DNA of 46,774 nucleotides from Competibacter_A sp003527885. Its GTDB lineage: Bacteria > Pseudomonadota > Gammaproteobacteria > Competibacterales > Competibacteraceae. The translations under genes and the position numbers were made by a program. Numbering within the stretch: position 1 is the stretch's first letter; each line of letters begins with the position of its first letter. The notes beneath the pieces are model-generated. The model did not search any database and was not told the DNA's origin. It worked only from the letters and a program-made list of their open reading frames with translations. Location of the stretch: the NCBI GenBank assembly GCA_035442025.1, contig DAORPQ010000016.1:1-46774 (forward strand), given 5' to 3'. Of this stretch, positions 9,001 through 18,254 are shown one piece after another.

Positions 9001-10459
9001 CTCGCTGCTCGGGCGACCGGCTCCCTTCATATCGGCTTTCCTGTCCGATCGTGAGGAATGGAGTCCGAAGCGCTTGAAAGCCAACGAGGGCATCGCGTAT
9101 CAAGGCTCAATCGTGCTCGGCATGGGTTTCGTGCTTTCACCGGATGAAGCACAACGGATGCAGGATGCCGACCCGAAGAACGCCGACGTCATCTTCCCTT
9201 ACGTCAATGGTGATGATCTCAATTCAGACCCCGGACAGCGTCCGAGCCGCTGGGTGATCAACTTTTGGGATTGGCCAGAAGAGCGCGCACGAGCGTACAA
9301 GTTGCCCTGGCAATGGATTGAGGAGCGAGTCAAGCCGGAACGACAGCGTTGCAACGAGAAAGGTGGATTTGTCCTGCGGAATCCACTGCCGGTTCGCTGG
9401 TGGCAGTACGCCGACAAGCGTCCCGCCTTGTATCACGCCATCGGCCGCGGTCACTATTTTGATCGCCATCCAAACGAGTGGAATCTCGCTCACGAGCAAA
9501 GGAGCGTCCTCACGTGCTCCCTCGTATCAAAGTTTCTCGGCATTGCGGTCGTTGATGCTCAGTGGGTCTATGCACATAGGCTCGCTGTCTTTGCTACTGA
9601 TTCAATGGCCGTCTTTGCGTTCTTGGCATCTTCCATAAATGATGTGTGGGCACGGAAAAATTCTTCGTCCCTGGAGACTCGGCTGAACTACTCGCCGAGT
9701 GATGCATTCGAGACTCTGCCTCTCGCCGATCTTTCCGACCAACGTCTCGCCGAAATTGGAACTTGCTACGAGGCTACCCGGAGAGACATCTGTGCAGAGT
9801 TTGGTCTAGGTCTCACTGCTCTCTATAACCGATTCCATGCGAATACAGAGCATGGCCTTCGCATTGAAGGACTACGCGCTTTGCAGCGCGAACTGGACAT
9901 CGCCATCACGCGTGCATATGGCTGGGATGACCTTGATCTCGGTCACGGCTTCCACGAAGTGCCGTATCTGCCGGAGCACGACCGTGTCCGCTTCACCATT
10001 TCGGAAGCTGCGCGCGTTGAAGTGTTGCGGCGGCTGTCGGAGCTGAACCGTCAGCGTTACGAGGAAGAGGTCACAAACGGATTGCACAGCAGCAAGACCG
10101 CCGGTTCCGGGACCCACAAGCCTCGCGCCGCACGTATAGAGCGAACACCCCCGCGCCAGCCGTCATTCGACTTCGATGCCGGTCCGGCCAACGAAGGCGC
10201 CTACCTCGCAGTCGCCGAGCCCCGAGCCAACTATCGGATCGGCGCAGCACACGCCATCGTCGAATACCTAGAGGGCCATCCCGGCTGGCACGCCAAATCC
10301 GACATCCTTGACGCTACCCGCATCACGGACAGCCAGTGGAACGCTGCGACCGCCGCCCTGATTTCGAGCGGTAGGGTCGAACGCCAGGGAGAAAGGCGCG
10401 GCGCGCGCTACCGCATCCAGCCCGGCAACGGGGACAACCGTCACGAGGGGACGTCATGA
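6068..10459 (+). CDS. drmMI: Large adenine-specific DNA methyltransferase DrmMI
   Basis: Predicted N6-adenine methyltransferase of 1463 residues, the class 1 DISARM modification enzyme. The catalytic core is clear: GTHYTPRSLTEAIV near residue 545, motif I DPAMGSGAFLV at about residue 594, GVDLNPLAVELAKLSIWL shortly after, and motif IV NPPF at residue 866, the adenine-flipping tetrapeptide. The roughly 540-residue N-terminal region resembles the extended N-termini of single-chain restriction-modification methylases, but I see no PD-(D/E)XK nuclease motif there. After the core, a target-recognition-like region runs to about residue 1300. The Pro/Thr-rich segment near residues 1340-1370 looks like a linker to a small C-terminal winged-helix-like domain. 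It overlaps the genes on both sides by four bases. The size and position after drmD match class 1 DISARM. Confidence 0.88.
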   Translation: MSMHHEWLSLIEISGPFLAVPVLKEVFPQGLEELDAAKRKRLRQAYDEWHEAQEKDDPRFADLHTAWIDEVLSRGLELDEDGRGDVLKGKDWCATHSNVSLPEHGVSLSPDFAVVGNDDKPLMLVHAYGSDVDLDATSKLDGWASTPAERMVTLCRATGCRLGLITNGERWMLVDAPECAVTTFASWYARIWGQEPVTLQAFVHLLGIRRFFVDESERLPALFDRSLKFQDDVTDALGEQVRRAVEVLIQALDKADQDRSRELLRGVKEAELYDAALTVMMRLVFLLSAEERGLLLLGDERYEANYALSTLRMQLRAESDEILERRWDAWSRLLAVFRAVYGGIEHENLRLPALGGSLFDPDRFPFLEGRSKGSNWRIDVANPLPIDNRTVLLLLEAIQQFQGRTLSYRALDVEQIGYIYEGLLERTVKRTAEVTLELDATKSAQSPWVTLAELESARLDGAERLAELIQQRSGSSASRVRNDLARPIDDALADRVLTACHGDTALRDRIKPFGHLVRTDPWGYPLVYTAGAFIVTTGSDRRETGTHYTPRSLTEAIVAETLTPIAYVGPAQGTPRANWMLKSPDELLDLKICDPAMGSGAFLVQACRWLADRLVEAWAQAEAHGRMVGINGKLVDADASEEPLPRDTEARTVVARRLIAERCLYGVDLNPLAVELAKLSIWLVTLAKGRPFGFLDHNLHCGDSLLGIHRLDQLTQLSMNPTGQGQLRLFGQNVEQAVREAIELRSRLREMPIRDIRDVEAMAHLDADARRRLEVPECIADAFIGEVFASAGGTALENALASLTIQAGQAIDGDREVLASMRRRSVVALSTDLSADKPARRPFHWPLEFPEVFARERGGFDGMVGNPPFLGGKRITGVAGTAFRDWLVAHIAEGRRGSADLVAYFFLRALSLLRDGGGFGLLAVNTIAEGDTRQLGLEAMIGAGAVIHAAYPNEPWPGKAAVVTSRVHFHKGEWRGERSLLGRPAPFISAFLSDREEWSPKRLKANEGIAYQGSIVLGMGFVLSPDEAQRMQDADPKNADVIFPYVNGDDLNSDPGQRPSRWVINFWDWPEERARAYKLPWQWIEERVKPERQRCNEKGGFVLRNPLPVRWWQYADKRPALYHAIGRGHYFDRHPNEWNLAHEQRSVLTCSLVSKFLGIAVVDAQWVYAHRLAVFATDSMAVFAFLASSINDVWARKNSSSLETRLNYSPSDAFETLPLADLSDQRLAEIGTCYEATRRDICAEFGLGLTALYNRFHANTEHGLRIEGLRALQRELDIAITRAYGWDDLDLGHGFHEVPYLPEHDRVRFTISEAARVEVLRRLSELNRQRYEEEVTNGLHSSKTAGSGTHKPRAARIERTPPRQPSFDFDAGPANEGAYLAVAEPRANYRIGAAHAIVEYLEGHPGWHAKSDILDATRITDSQWNAATAALISSGRVERQGERRGARYRIQPGNGDNRHEGTS

Positions 10460-12426
10460 CTCGAACCCAAGCCACGCCGACGTTCGAGATGACCGTCGAT
10501 CTCAACGTCCTCGAACACCTCGGCATCAACCTCTACAGCAACATCGCCGCCGTCCTGACCGAAGCGGTGGCCAACGCATGGGACGCGGATGCGTCGAGTG
10601 TGCAGATTCGCGTCGATCCAAACAGCGAATGGATCGAGATCGAAGACGATGGCATCGGCATGTCCGTCGATGACCTGAACGGCAAGTACCTGCGTGTCGG
10701 CTATCGCCGCCGCGACGAGGACGCGGAGCATGGGCGCAGGACCGCCAAGGGCCGCCCGGCCATGGGCCGCAAGGGCCTGGGCAAGCTGTCGCTGTTCTCG
10801 ATCGCAAACGTCATCGAGGTGCAGTCCTCCAAGAACGGTGACACGCACGGCTTTCGCATGAGCGTGCCGGGCATTCACGAGGCAGTGCAGGAAAAGCGCC
10901 CATACCACCCAGAGCCTCTGGCGAGCGAAACGCTCACCGTGACGCGGGGTACGAAGATCGTGCTGCACGAAATCAAGCGGCAGCGCCTCGGCAAGGGGGT
11001 GAGCGCGTTGCGCAAACGCCTCGCCCGGCGCTTCTCGATCATCGGTCAGGCCAACGGCTTCGAGATCAAGATCGACGGTCAGCCCATCACGGCGGCCGAT
11101 CGCGGCGACTTGCCCAAAGTCCAGTTCCTCTGGACGTTCGAGGGTCACGAACCAGAGGCCAACACCATCTCACACGTCATGGAGCGCGAATCGCTGTCTG
11201 CCCGCTTCGATGCGTGGGATTCGGCATGGCGCGTGAGCGGCTGGCTCGGCACCGCACGCAAGCCCAAGGACCTCGACGACGACGAAGCTGGCAATCTCAA
11301 CGGCATCGTGGTCTTCGCCCGAGGCCGCCTGTTTCATGAAAACGTGCTCGACCGTCTGAACGACGGACGGCTCTACACGAAATATCTCACCGGGCAGATC
11401 GAGGCGGACTTCCTCGATGCCGACGATCAGCCGGACATCGCCACCAGCGACCGCCAGCGCGTGCAAGAGGACGACGAGCGGTACATCCAGTTGATCTCTT
11501 TCCTCGGATCACAGCTCAACAAGCTCGAAAAGCGCAGGAACGAATGGCGCAGGAAGCACGAGGTTGAGAAGGCGAAGGAAACATCTCCAGCCCTCGCCGA
11601 GTGGCTGGAGACGCTGCCTGAGGGCTACAGGAAGAGCGCGGAGACGCTGATCGCCAAACTGAGTGCGCTGCCGGTCGATGACGAAGACGACCGCAAGCTC
11701 ATGTACCGGCACGGCATCCTGGCTTTCGAGCGCATGAAGTTGCGCGGCTCGGCGGAGGAGTTCGTGACGAGCGTGGAGAGCGCAGACCGGCTGCTGGCCG
11801 TGCTCGCCGACCGGGACTCATTGGAAGCCTCGCTCTACCGCGACATCGTGAAGTCGCGTCTGGACGCGATCCGCGACTTTCAAACCATCATCGACGAAGA
11901 CGCGAAGGAACGGGTGCTCCAGAAGTACCTGTTCGACCATCTCTGGCTGCTCGATCCTGCGTGGGAACGCGCCACGGGCAGCCCGATTATGGAGTCGCGC
12001 TTGACGACGGAAGGCGTGCTGATCGAAGACATGACCGAGAAAGAGCGCCTGGGCCGTGTCGACATCGCCTACCGCACCAATGCAGGCAAGCACGTCATCG
12101 TCGAACTGAAGAAGGTCGGCCGCAAGATGGGCTTGCTCGAACTGGTGGAGCAAGGCCAAACCTATGTCGACAAGCTGATGAAGATTTTGCGTGAGCAGAA
12201 CCAGACCAGTCCCGACATCGAGGTGATCTTCGTCCTCGGCAAGGCCGTCGACGAAGAAGCATCCAACCCGGATCGCCTCAAGTCGTCAATGGCATCAATC
12301 TCACCGGGCAGTCGTATCGTCCATTACGGCACCCTGATCCGTGGCGCGCAGGAGGCCTATTCCAGAGCAAGGCGCTCGACAAGCTCGAAAAGATCGTGGA
12401 CAGGATTTGAGGTAGCCGAGGTATGA
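10456..12426 (+). CDS. GHKL ATPase with C-terminal PD-(D/E)XK-like nuclease domain
   Basis: The 656-residue protein begins with a Gyrase-Hsp90-histidine kinase-MutL type ATPase domain. The N-box is EAVANAWDADAS (Glu36, Asn40, Asp43), the G1 box is DDGIGM near residues 64-69 and the G2 box is GRKGLGKLS around residues 104-112. This resembles the MutL/MORC-type ATPases described in bacterial restriction-modification operons together with C5 methylases and Vsr. The C-terminal quarter has GRVDIAYR (Asp536) followed by VIVELKK (Glu550-x-Lys552), the D...ExK pattern of PD-(D/E)XK nucleases, reminiscent of Shedu/DUF4263 domains. The middle is charged and helical. It sits between drmMI and drmA with four-base overlaps on both sides, so it belongs to the operon. 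It is not one of the standard DISARM genes. A role as ATP-gated nuclease or clamp is inference. Confidence 0.85.
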   Translation: MTRTQATPTFEMTVDLNVLEHLGINLYSNIAAVLTEAVANAWDADASSVQIRVDPNSEWIEIEDDGIGMSVDDLNGKYLRVGYRRRDEDAEHGRRTAKGRPAMGRKGLGKLSLFSIANVIEVQSSKNGDTHGFRMSVPGIHEAVQEKRPYHPEPLASETLTVTRGTKIVLHEIKRQRLGKGVSALRKRLARRFSIIGQANGFEIKIDGQPITAADRGDLPKVQFLWTFEGHEPEANTISHVMERESLSARFDAWDSAWRVSGWLGTARKPKDLDDDEAGNLNGIVVFARGRLFHENVLDRLNDGRLYTKYLTGQIEADFLDADDQPDIATSDRQRVQEDDERYIQLISFLGSQLNKLEKRRNEWRRKHEVEKAKETSPALAEWLETLPEGYRKSAETLIAKLSALPVDDEDDRKLMYRHGILAFERMKLRGSAEEFVTSVESADRLLAVLADRDSLEASLYRDIVKSRLDAIRDFQTIIDEDAKERVLQKYLFDHLWLLDPAWERATGSPIMESRLTTEGVLIEDMTEKERLGRVDIAYRTNAGKHVIVELKKVGRKMGLLELVEQGQTYVDKLMKILREQNQTSPDIEVIFVLGKAVDEEASNPDRLKSSMASISPGSRIVHYGTLIRGAQEAYSRARRSTSSKRSWTGFEVAEV

Positions 12427-15400
12427 CAAGAACTCCAAACGCATGGATCGCCATCGACCAAGGTCTCGGCACCGATCGCAGGCTCGCGCCTTACACGCTG
12501 GTCTCGAAGGGTGATCGCTCCCTGTATCAGGCCGTCGCCGATGACGATTGGGTGATCGTGCTGAACCCCACCGGGGAGATCACCCGTGCCGGGCGTGCGC
12601 TGCGAGTTCGCTCCGACCTAGAAACCACCACTCTATTCTTCGATCAGGTGTCCGTCATCAACGCTCCGGTGCCGGTCGCCAGCGTCTCCCTGGCTCCGCC
12701 GTCGTCGGGAAGCATCGGTCGCATCCAGTGGGAGGAATTCGTCGCGGCCTTGTCCACGGCGCTGCGCCAGACGGTGGACGGAGTGCCGCCGGTCGAGGAT
12801 CGAACCTACATCCGCGAGCTGCTGCAACTTGCCGTTGTGGACGACCTGCTCGGTCCGGCGGGCGGCCCGCACGAGCGCATCGTGGACATGGGCGTGCGAG
12901 ACCGCTATCTGGTCGGCAAGCTGGCACCGCGTGAGGATGCCAAGGGCGGCATCGAGGGGTTGGAAGGCCCGTTGGCTGAGGACGAGGTCGAGGAACCCTC
13001 CGATCCCATCGTGCCCGGCCAGCACGAACCCGGTGCAGAGTTTGGGACGGCGACCGGACGGGTGGAGCCTGAGGCCGACTCGACGGACGAGATCGAAGCC
13101 GCCAGCAATCAGTCACTGGTGCCGAGCAGCTTCGGCATGACCTTCTGCGTCGATGGCGACGTCGAGCGCATCGAGATAGAGGCGGCCTGGGGAAGCTACG
13201 AGCGAGTTCCAAACGAGGAACATGAGCTGACGCGCCCCAGCGGACAGAAAGCCAAGGTTTGGCAACGCATCCCCTGCGGCGGGAAGCTGGTGCTGCCGCT
13301 CACCGAAGGCTTGATTCCTCATCAGGCACCGGACGCGAATCGTCCGGCTGTGCGGATACAGGGTTCCATCCGTGCCAAGAACACCAACGGCGACCGTTTG
13401 GTGACGCTGTTTCTGATCAACGCCCAGGAGGAGCCCGACGCCAACCGCGATACCGCGTGGTTGTTCCAACCGGAACTGATCGTGCGCGCGGAAGCGGAGG
13501 CTTCCAATCGCGCCATCTTCCGCCGCCGCCCCGTGTTGAATGCCGACGGCATGGATGCCGAGCGTGAATCGCTGGAAATGATCTACCGCAACCGCGTGGA
13601 GTTCGCGGTCGGACACGGCGTCGCCGTCCATGCCGAGACGGCGGACGACGTGAATCTGGCCACCGAAGTGCGCACTACCGTGCTGCCTCAATACGAAGTG
13701 CAGGTCACGGAGACACCGGGACTCGACGCCGCAGACCGCCCAGCGATGAAGGCGATGGTGGCGAGCGGTCTGCTCGACATGCAGCGCCTCGCCACATTGG
13801 GCGTCGATGAGTTGGTCGCCGCCCTGAACGTACTGACGAACGACTACACCGCGTGGATCGCCGAGCAGCGCGTCCGCATCGGCGAGGACGTGGTCGGGTA
13901 TGACACTTCGGCTGCACAGGCGTTGGATCGGTGTCAGGAAATCCAGAAGCGTCTACAGCAGGGCATCGACACGCTGAAGAGCGATGAAAAGGCACTGGCG
14001 GCTTTCCGTTTCGCCAACAAGGCGATGGCCATCCAGCGCGTGCGCAGCCAGTACGCGCTCGAAGTACGGCGAGGCCGGGACGTCTCCGTAGATCAATTCG
14101 ATCTGCCGAAGAACCGTAGCTGGCGTCCTTTCCAGTTGGCGTTCCTGCTGCTGTCGATTCCATCGCTGGCCGATCCAACGAATCCGGATCGCGTGCAGCC
14201 GATGGAAGCCCATGCCGATCTGCTGTGGTTCCCCACCGGTGGTGGCAAGACCGAGGCATACCTTGGCGTGGCGGCGTTCACCATGGCGATCCGACGCCTG
14301 CAAGGCAAGCTCGGTGGCTACGACGCCTCTCGTGGCCTCGCCGTGATCATGCGCTACACGCTGCGCCTGCTGACCTTGCAGCAATTCCAGCGCGCTACTG
14401 CGTTGATCTGCGCGATGGAGGTGCTGCGGCGCGATGCGTTGGTAGCTGGTGATTCGTCCTTGGGCCATGAGCCTTTCACCATCGGCCTGTGGGTCGGCAA
14501 CAAGGTGACACCGGGCACGACCGAAGACAGTCACCGCGCCATCGAGGACATCCGCAATCCCGGCAGGAATCACGCCGGGGCAACGTCTCCTGCGCAACTG
14601 ACCAGTTGTCCGTGGTGCGGCTCGGACATTGCGCCGGGACGCGAAGTGGATGTGGACAAGGATCGAGGGCGCACCTTGGTCTACTGCGGCGACAAGAAAG
14701 GTCGCTGCGAGTTCTCTCGCGGTAAATCCGCCAAGCTCCCGCACCCCGGCATCCCAGTGTTGACAGTGGACGAAGAGATCTACCACCGCCCGCCGACGAT
14801 GATGATCGCCACCGTGGACAAATTCGCCATGATGGCGTGGCGGGGACAGGTGCGCACGCTATTCGGTCGGGTGAGCCAGGAATGCGAGCGCCACGGTCTG
14901 CTGTGGCACAAAGCGGACTGCTGCACTGGCAATCACACCGCCGGGAAGGGTCTGCCTGCCGTCAAGGTCAGAAACGTTGCGCCGATCCGGCCGCCCGATC
15001 TGATCATCCAAGACGAGTTCCACCTCATCAGCGGCCCGCTGGGCACGATGGTCGGCCTGTACGAATCCGCCGTGGATGAGCTGTGTGGGTGGACGTTGGA
15101 TGACAAGACGGTCAAGCCGAAGATCGTCGCGTCCACGGCGACCGTGCGCAAAGTCAAGGAACAGGTAAACAACGTGTTCATGCGGCGTGTGTCGGTGTTC
15201 CCGCCGCACGGCTTGGACGTGGAGGACAACTACTTCTCGGTGCAGCGTCCGATCGAAGAGCGGCCCGGACGCCGCTATCTCGGCGTGTGTTCGCCCGGCA
15301 GTTCGCGGCCCGCGATGCTGATTCGCGTCTATACCGCCTTCCTCACTGCAGCGCAGGCGCTGTTCGACCGTTTCGGTGAGCCCGCCGATCCGTACATGAC

Positions 15401-16394
15401 CATGGTCGGCTATTTCAATTCGCTGCGCGAGTTGGGCGGCATGCGACGTTTGGCCGAGGACGACGTGCAGACGCGTTCCTACCGCGTCCAGATGAGTATG
15501 GTCGAACGGCCCGCGCTCGCACAGCGCAGCGTCAACAACATCCGCGAGCTGACGTCACGCGTCTCCAGTCAGGATATCCCGAAGTACCTCGACGATCTCG
15601 AGGTCAAGTTCAAGGCCGCGTTCGATGCGAGTGCCGGGAAGTACGTGACGAAATGGAACGAAGGCGACACCCGCGCGATCGACGTGGTGTTGGCAACCAA
15701 CATGCTGTCGGTCGGTGTGGACGTGAATCGCTTGGGCCTGATGGCGGTCAACGGCCAGCCCAAGGGCACGGCGGAATACATCCAGGCCACCAGCCGCGTG
15801 GGGCGCTCCTTCCCCGGCTTGGTTTGCACGGTGCTCACATGGGCACGTCCGCGCGACCTCTCGCACTACGAAACCTTCGAGCACTACCACGCCACCTTCT
15901 ACAAGCATGTGGAAGCGCAGTCCGTGACGCCATTCTCGCCACGTGCCATGGATCGGGGCCTGACCGGCGCGCTCCTGAGCCTGATGCGCCTGGATAACGA
16001 CGCCTTCAGCCCGAACGTGGGCGCGGGCGAGTTGGATAAGTCCGACAAGCCGGAGATCCTTGACGCCATCGATGTGCTGGTCAGGCGTGCATGGAACGTC
16101 AGCGATACGACCACCATCAAGAGTCTGGCCGAGCGTGAGCTGAAGGAGCGTGCGGACGAATGGGCGAAGGAAGTGAGCGTTCCCGGCCGGATGTTGGCCT
16201 ACGAAAAGCGAGGCGCACAGGCGGCGACGATGGTCGGGCTGCTCAAGTCGCCGGGCATCCATGCTTGGGACAACTGGACGGTTCCGATGTCGATGCGTGA
16301 AGTGGAGCCGGGCGTGCGCCTGATCATGAATACGGGGCACATCTCGGACGACCACGGGTGGAAGCCGCGTCCGGTGCCGAAGGATGAGGACTGA
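12423..16394 (+). CDS. drmA: DISARM helicase DrmA
   Basis: Superfamily 2 helicase-like protein of 1323 residues, one of the three genes common to all DISARM systems. Motif I is WFPTGGGKTEA with Lys609, which matches the unusual triple-Gly loop of DrmA. The Walker B-like motif is QDEFHLISG with Asp864. The C-terminal helicase half has ATNMLSVGVDV and then QATSRVGRS (motif VI). A Cys pattern CPWCGSD...YCG...C lies between the lobes at about residues 727-762 and probably binds zinc. The roughly 550-residue N-terminal region is specific to the family. In published DISARM work the DrmA-DrmB complex binds and remodels DNA and is activated by DNA ends. It overlaps the ATPase gene by four bases and leads into drmB with a two-base gap. 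Confidence 0.92.
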   Translation: MTRTPNAWIAIDQGLGTDRRLAPYTLVSKGDRSLYQAVADDDWVIVLNPTGEITRAGRALRVRSDLETTTLFFDQVSVINAPVPVASVSLAPPSSGSIGRIQWEEFVAALSTALRQTVDGVPPVEDRTYIRELLQLAVVDDLLGPAGGPHERIVDMGVRDRYLVGKLAPREDAKGGIEGLEGPLAEDEVEEPSDPIVPGQHEPGAEFGTATGRVEPEADSTDEIEAASNQSLVPSSFGMTFCVDGDVERIEIEAAWGSYERVPNEEHELTRPSGQKAKVWQRIPCGGKLVLPLTEGLIPHQAPDANRPAVRIQGSIRAKNTNGDRLVTLFLINAQEEPDANRDTAWLFQPELIVRAEAEASNRAIFRRRPVLNADGMDAERESLEMIYRNRVEFAVGHGVAVHAETADDVNLATEVRTTVLPQYEVQVTETPGLDAADRPAMKAMVASGLLDMQRLATLGVDELVAALNVLTNDYTAWIAEQRVRIGEDVVGYDTSAAQALDRCQEIQKRLQQGIDTLKSDEKALAAFRFANKAMAIQRVRSQYALEVRRGRDVSVDQFDLPKNRSWRPFQLAFLLLSIPSLADPTNPDRVQPMEAHADLLWFPTGGGKTEAYLGVAAFTMAIRRLQGKLGGYDASRGLAVIMRYTLRLLTLQQFQRATALICAMEVLRRDALVAGDSSLGHEPFTIGLWVGNKVTPGTTEDSHRAIEDIRNPGRNHAGATSPAQLTSCPWCGSDIAPGREVDVDKDRGRTLVYCGDKKGRCEFSRGKSAKLPHPGIPVLTVDEEIYHRPPTMMIATVDKFAMMAWRGQVRTLFGRVSQECERHGLLWHKADCCTGNHTAGKGLPAVKVRNVAPIRPPDLIIQDEFHLISGPLGTMVGLYESAVDELCGWTLDDKTVKPKIVASTATVRKVKEQVNNVFMRRVSVFPPHGLDVEDNYFSVQRPIEERPGRRYLGVCSPGSSRPAMLIRVYTAFLTAAQALFDRFGEPADPYMTMVGYFNSLRELGGMRRLAEDDVQTRSYRVQMSMVERPALAQRSVNNIRELTSRVSSQDIPKYLDDLEVKFKAAFDASAGKYVTKWNEGDTRAIDVVLATNMLSVGVDVNRLGLMAVNGQPKGTAEYIQATSRVGRSFPGLVCTVLTWARPRDLSHYETFEHYHATFYKHVEAQSVTPFSPRAMDRGLTGALLSLMRLDNDAFSPNVGAGELDKSDKPEILDAIDVLVRRAWNVSDTTTIKSLAERELKERADEWAKEVSVPGRMLAYEKRGAQAATMVGLLKSPGIHAWDNWTVPMSMREVEPGVRLIMNTGHISDDHGWKPRPVPKDED

Positions 16395-16396
16395 CC

Positions 16397-18253
16397 ATGA
16401 CCACGAATCGAACACCCGTCGGGGAAGTCCGCCCCAGCCAACTGCTCTGGACATACGGGCCGGGCGCACTGATCGATCTGCCGAGCCTCTCGGTGGTGAC
16501 ACTGGGCATCGATCAGTGGGAGAAAGTCAGGTGCCAGCCCATCGGCGAGCCCCGCCTGCTCGCCGCCGTCCGCAAGGTTCTCGGGTCGCAGGTGGAGAAC
16601 CTGCGCGTGCCGCCGTTCCAGAAGAGTGAACTGGTCGATCCTTGGTCGGCGGAGGCGAACATCGGTGTTCCCGTCCGCCCGTTTCCGCGCTGGATGCGCT
16701 GCGTGAAGTGCGGTCTGCTGTCGCCCTTCGACGCGGGGCTGTTCGAGATCAAGGAAAACCGCTTCCGTCCGGAACGAACCCGCTTCGTCCACAAGGGGTG
16801 TCGTGGCTCCAAAGGCGACCAGTCCTCGAAGGACGCCGACGCCGTTCCGGCGCGTTTTCTCTTGGCTTGCCGCGACGGCCACCTTGACGATTTCCCTTGG
16901 CATTACTTCGTCCACGGTGGCAACAACTCTTGCAAGGGCACGCTGCGCTTCTTCGAGAGCGGGGCTTCGTTGCAGACCGAGAACCTGTGGGTGAAGTGCG
17001 ATGCCTGCGGCGCATCGCGCAGCATGGCACACGCCTTCGGCAAGGCAGGAAAGGAAAACCTGCCGAGTTGCCGAGGCAGACATCCTCACCTCAATCATTT
17101 CGACGAAGAGTGCGACGAGGAAGCGAGGGCAGTCCTGCTGGGTTCGACGAACAGTTGGTTCCCGATCACCTTGTCGGCGCTTGCCATCCCTCAGGCCAAA
17201 GACCCGCTCGGCCAACTGATTCAGGACGGATGGGAGTTCTTCGACGATCTGGATTCGGAGGCCGCCGTCGCGGTGACGGTGAAGACATTGAAGAAGACCG
17301 GAGCCTTGCCGGGCATCGACAAGTACCCGCCGTCGGATGTCTGGGCGGCCATCGAAGCCCATCGCAATGGCGGCGGGCAAGAGGTCGTTGGTGAGGCCGA
17401 CATCAAGGGGCCGGAGTGGGAAGTGCTGACGGCGGCCAACCCGCCTGCGGACTACCCGCACTTCATGAGCAAGAAGGTCACTACGCCGCCGGGCTTCGAG
17501 AGCCGGATCGCCAGAGTGTTGCTGCTGGAGAGGCTGCGTGAGGTGAATGCCTTGTTGGGCTTCACCCGCGTGGAGGCTCCCGAAGAATCGAGCGATCCGG
17601 GTGAGCGTCCTCAGATGGCGGGCCTCGCGCGCCGCAAGCCGGATTGGGTTCCTGCGAATCAGGTTCACGGCGAGGGAATCTTCATCCAATTCGATGAAGC
17701 GGCGCTGCGGACGTGGGAGGCGCAGAGTGGCGTCAAGCTCGTCGATCGGATGCTCGAAGACGGCCATCGTGGATGGCGCAATTCGCGCCACCTCAATCCG
17801 AACGAGGGCTACCCCGGCATCCGGTACGCCATGCTCCACACGCTCTCGCACCTGCTCATCCGCGAACTGGCGCTGGAATGCGGCTACAACGCAGCGAGCA
17901 TCCGCGAACGAATCTACACCGACGTGTCGGATGCGAATCCCCAGGCGGGCATCCTCATCTACACGGCGGCAGCCGATTCTGATGGGACGCTGGGCGGCCT
18001 CGTCGATCTGGGCAAACCGGAAAACCTCGGTCGGCTGCTCCGTCAGGCACTGAACCGATCCAAGGTCTGCTCGTCCGACCCGCTGTGCTCCGAACATGAT
18101 CCTGCCAAGGATCGTTCGCTCCATGCTGCAGCCTGTCATGCGTGCAGTTTGGTCGCCGAAACCTCCTGCGAACGGGGCAACCGCTACCTCGACAGATCGT
18201 TGTTGGTGCAGACCCTCGACCGAGGGGATGCCGTGTTCTTCTCGGGGCTATGA
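16397..18253 (+). CDS. drmB: DISARM protein DrmB (DUF1998)
   Basis: Partner of DrmA and the second universal DISARM gene; 618 residues. It contains several zinc-binding clusters: CVKCG near residue 95, a CRDGHLDD region near residue 157, VKCDACG near residue 200, and a C-terminal Cys/His-rich stretch CSSDPLC...CHACSL typical of DUF1998. The motif LHTLSHLLIRELALECGY just before the final cluster is a strong DUF1998 signature. It starts two bases after drmA ends and one base separates it from drmC. In the family DrmB forms a heterodimer with DrmA; no enzymatic activity of its own is apparent here. Confidence 0.92.
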   Translation: MTTNRTPVGEVRPSQLLWTYGPGALIDLPSLSVVTLGIDQWEKVRCQPIGEPRLLAAVRKVLGSQVENLRVPPFQKSELVDPWSAEANIGVPVRPFPRWMRCVKCGLLSPFDAGLFEIKENRFRPERTRFVHKGCRGSKGDQSSKDADAVPARFLLACRDGHLDDFPWHYFVHGGNNSCKGTLRFFESGASLQTENLWVKCDACGASRSMAHAFGKAGKENLPSCRGRHPHLNHFDEECDEEARAVLLGSTNSWFPITLSALAIPQAKDPLGQLIQDGWEFFDDLDSEAAVAVTVKTLKKTGALPGIDKYPPSDVWAAIEAHRNGGGQEVVGEADIKGPEWEVLTAANPPADYPHFMSKKVTTPPGFESRIARVLLLERLREVNALLGFTRVEAPEESSDPGERPQMAGLARRKPDWVPANQVHGEGIFIQFDEAALRTWEAQSGVKLVDRMLEDGHRGWRNSRHLNPNEGYPGIRYAMLHTLSHLLIRELALECGYNAASIRERIYTDVSDANPQAGILIYTAAADSDGTLGGLVDLGKPENLGRLLRQALNRSKVCSSDPLCSEHDPAKDRSLHAAACHACSLVAETSCERGNRYLDRSLLVQTLDRGDAVFFSGL

Positions 18254-18254
18254 C

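Noticed and set aside
16199..18139. 646-codon open frame on the minus strand opposite drmB
   Set aside because: It lies opposite the Cys-rich DUF1998 protein in the codon-mirrored frame; no motif or ribosome site.
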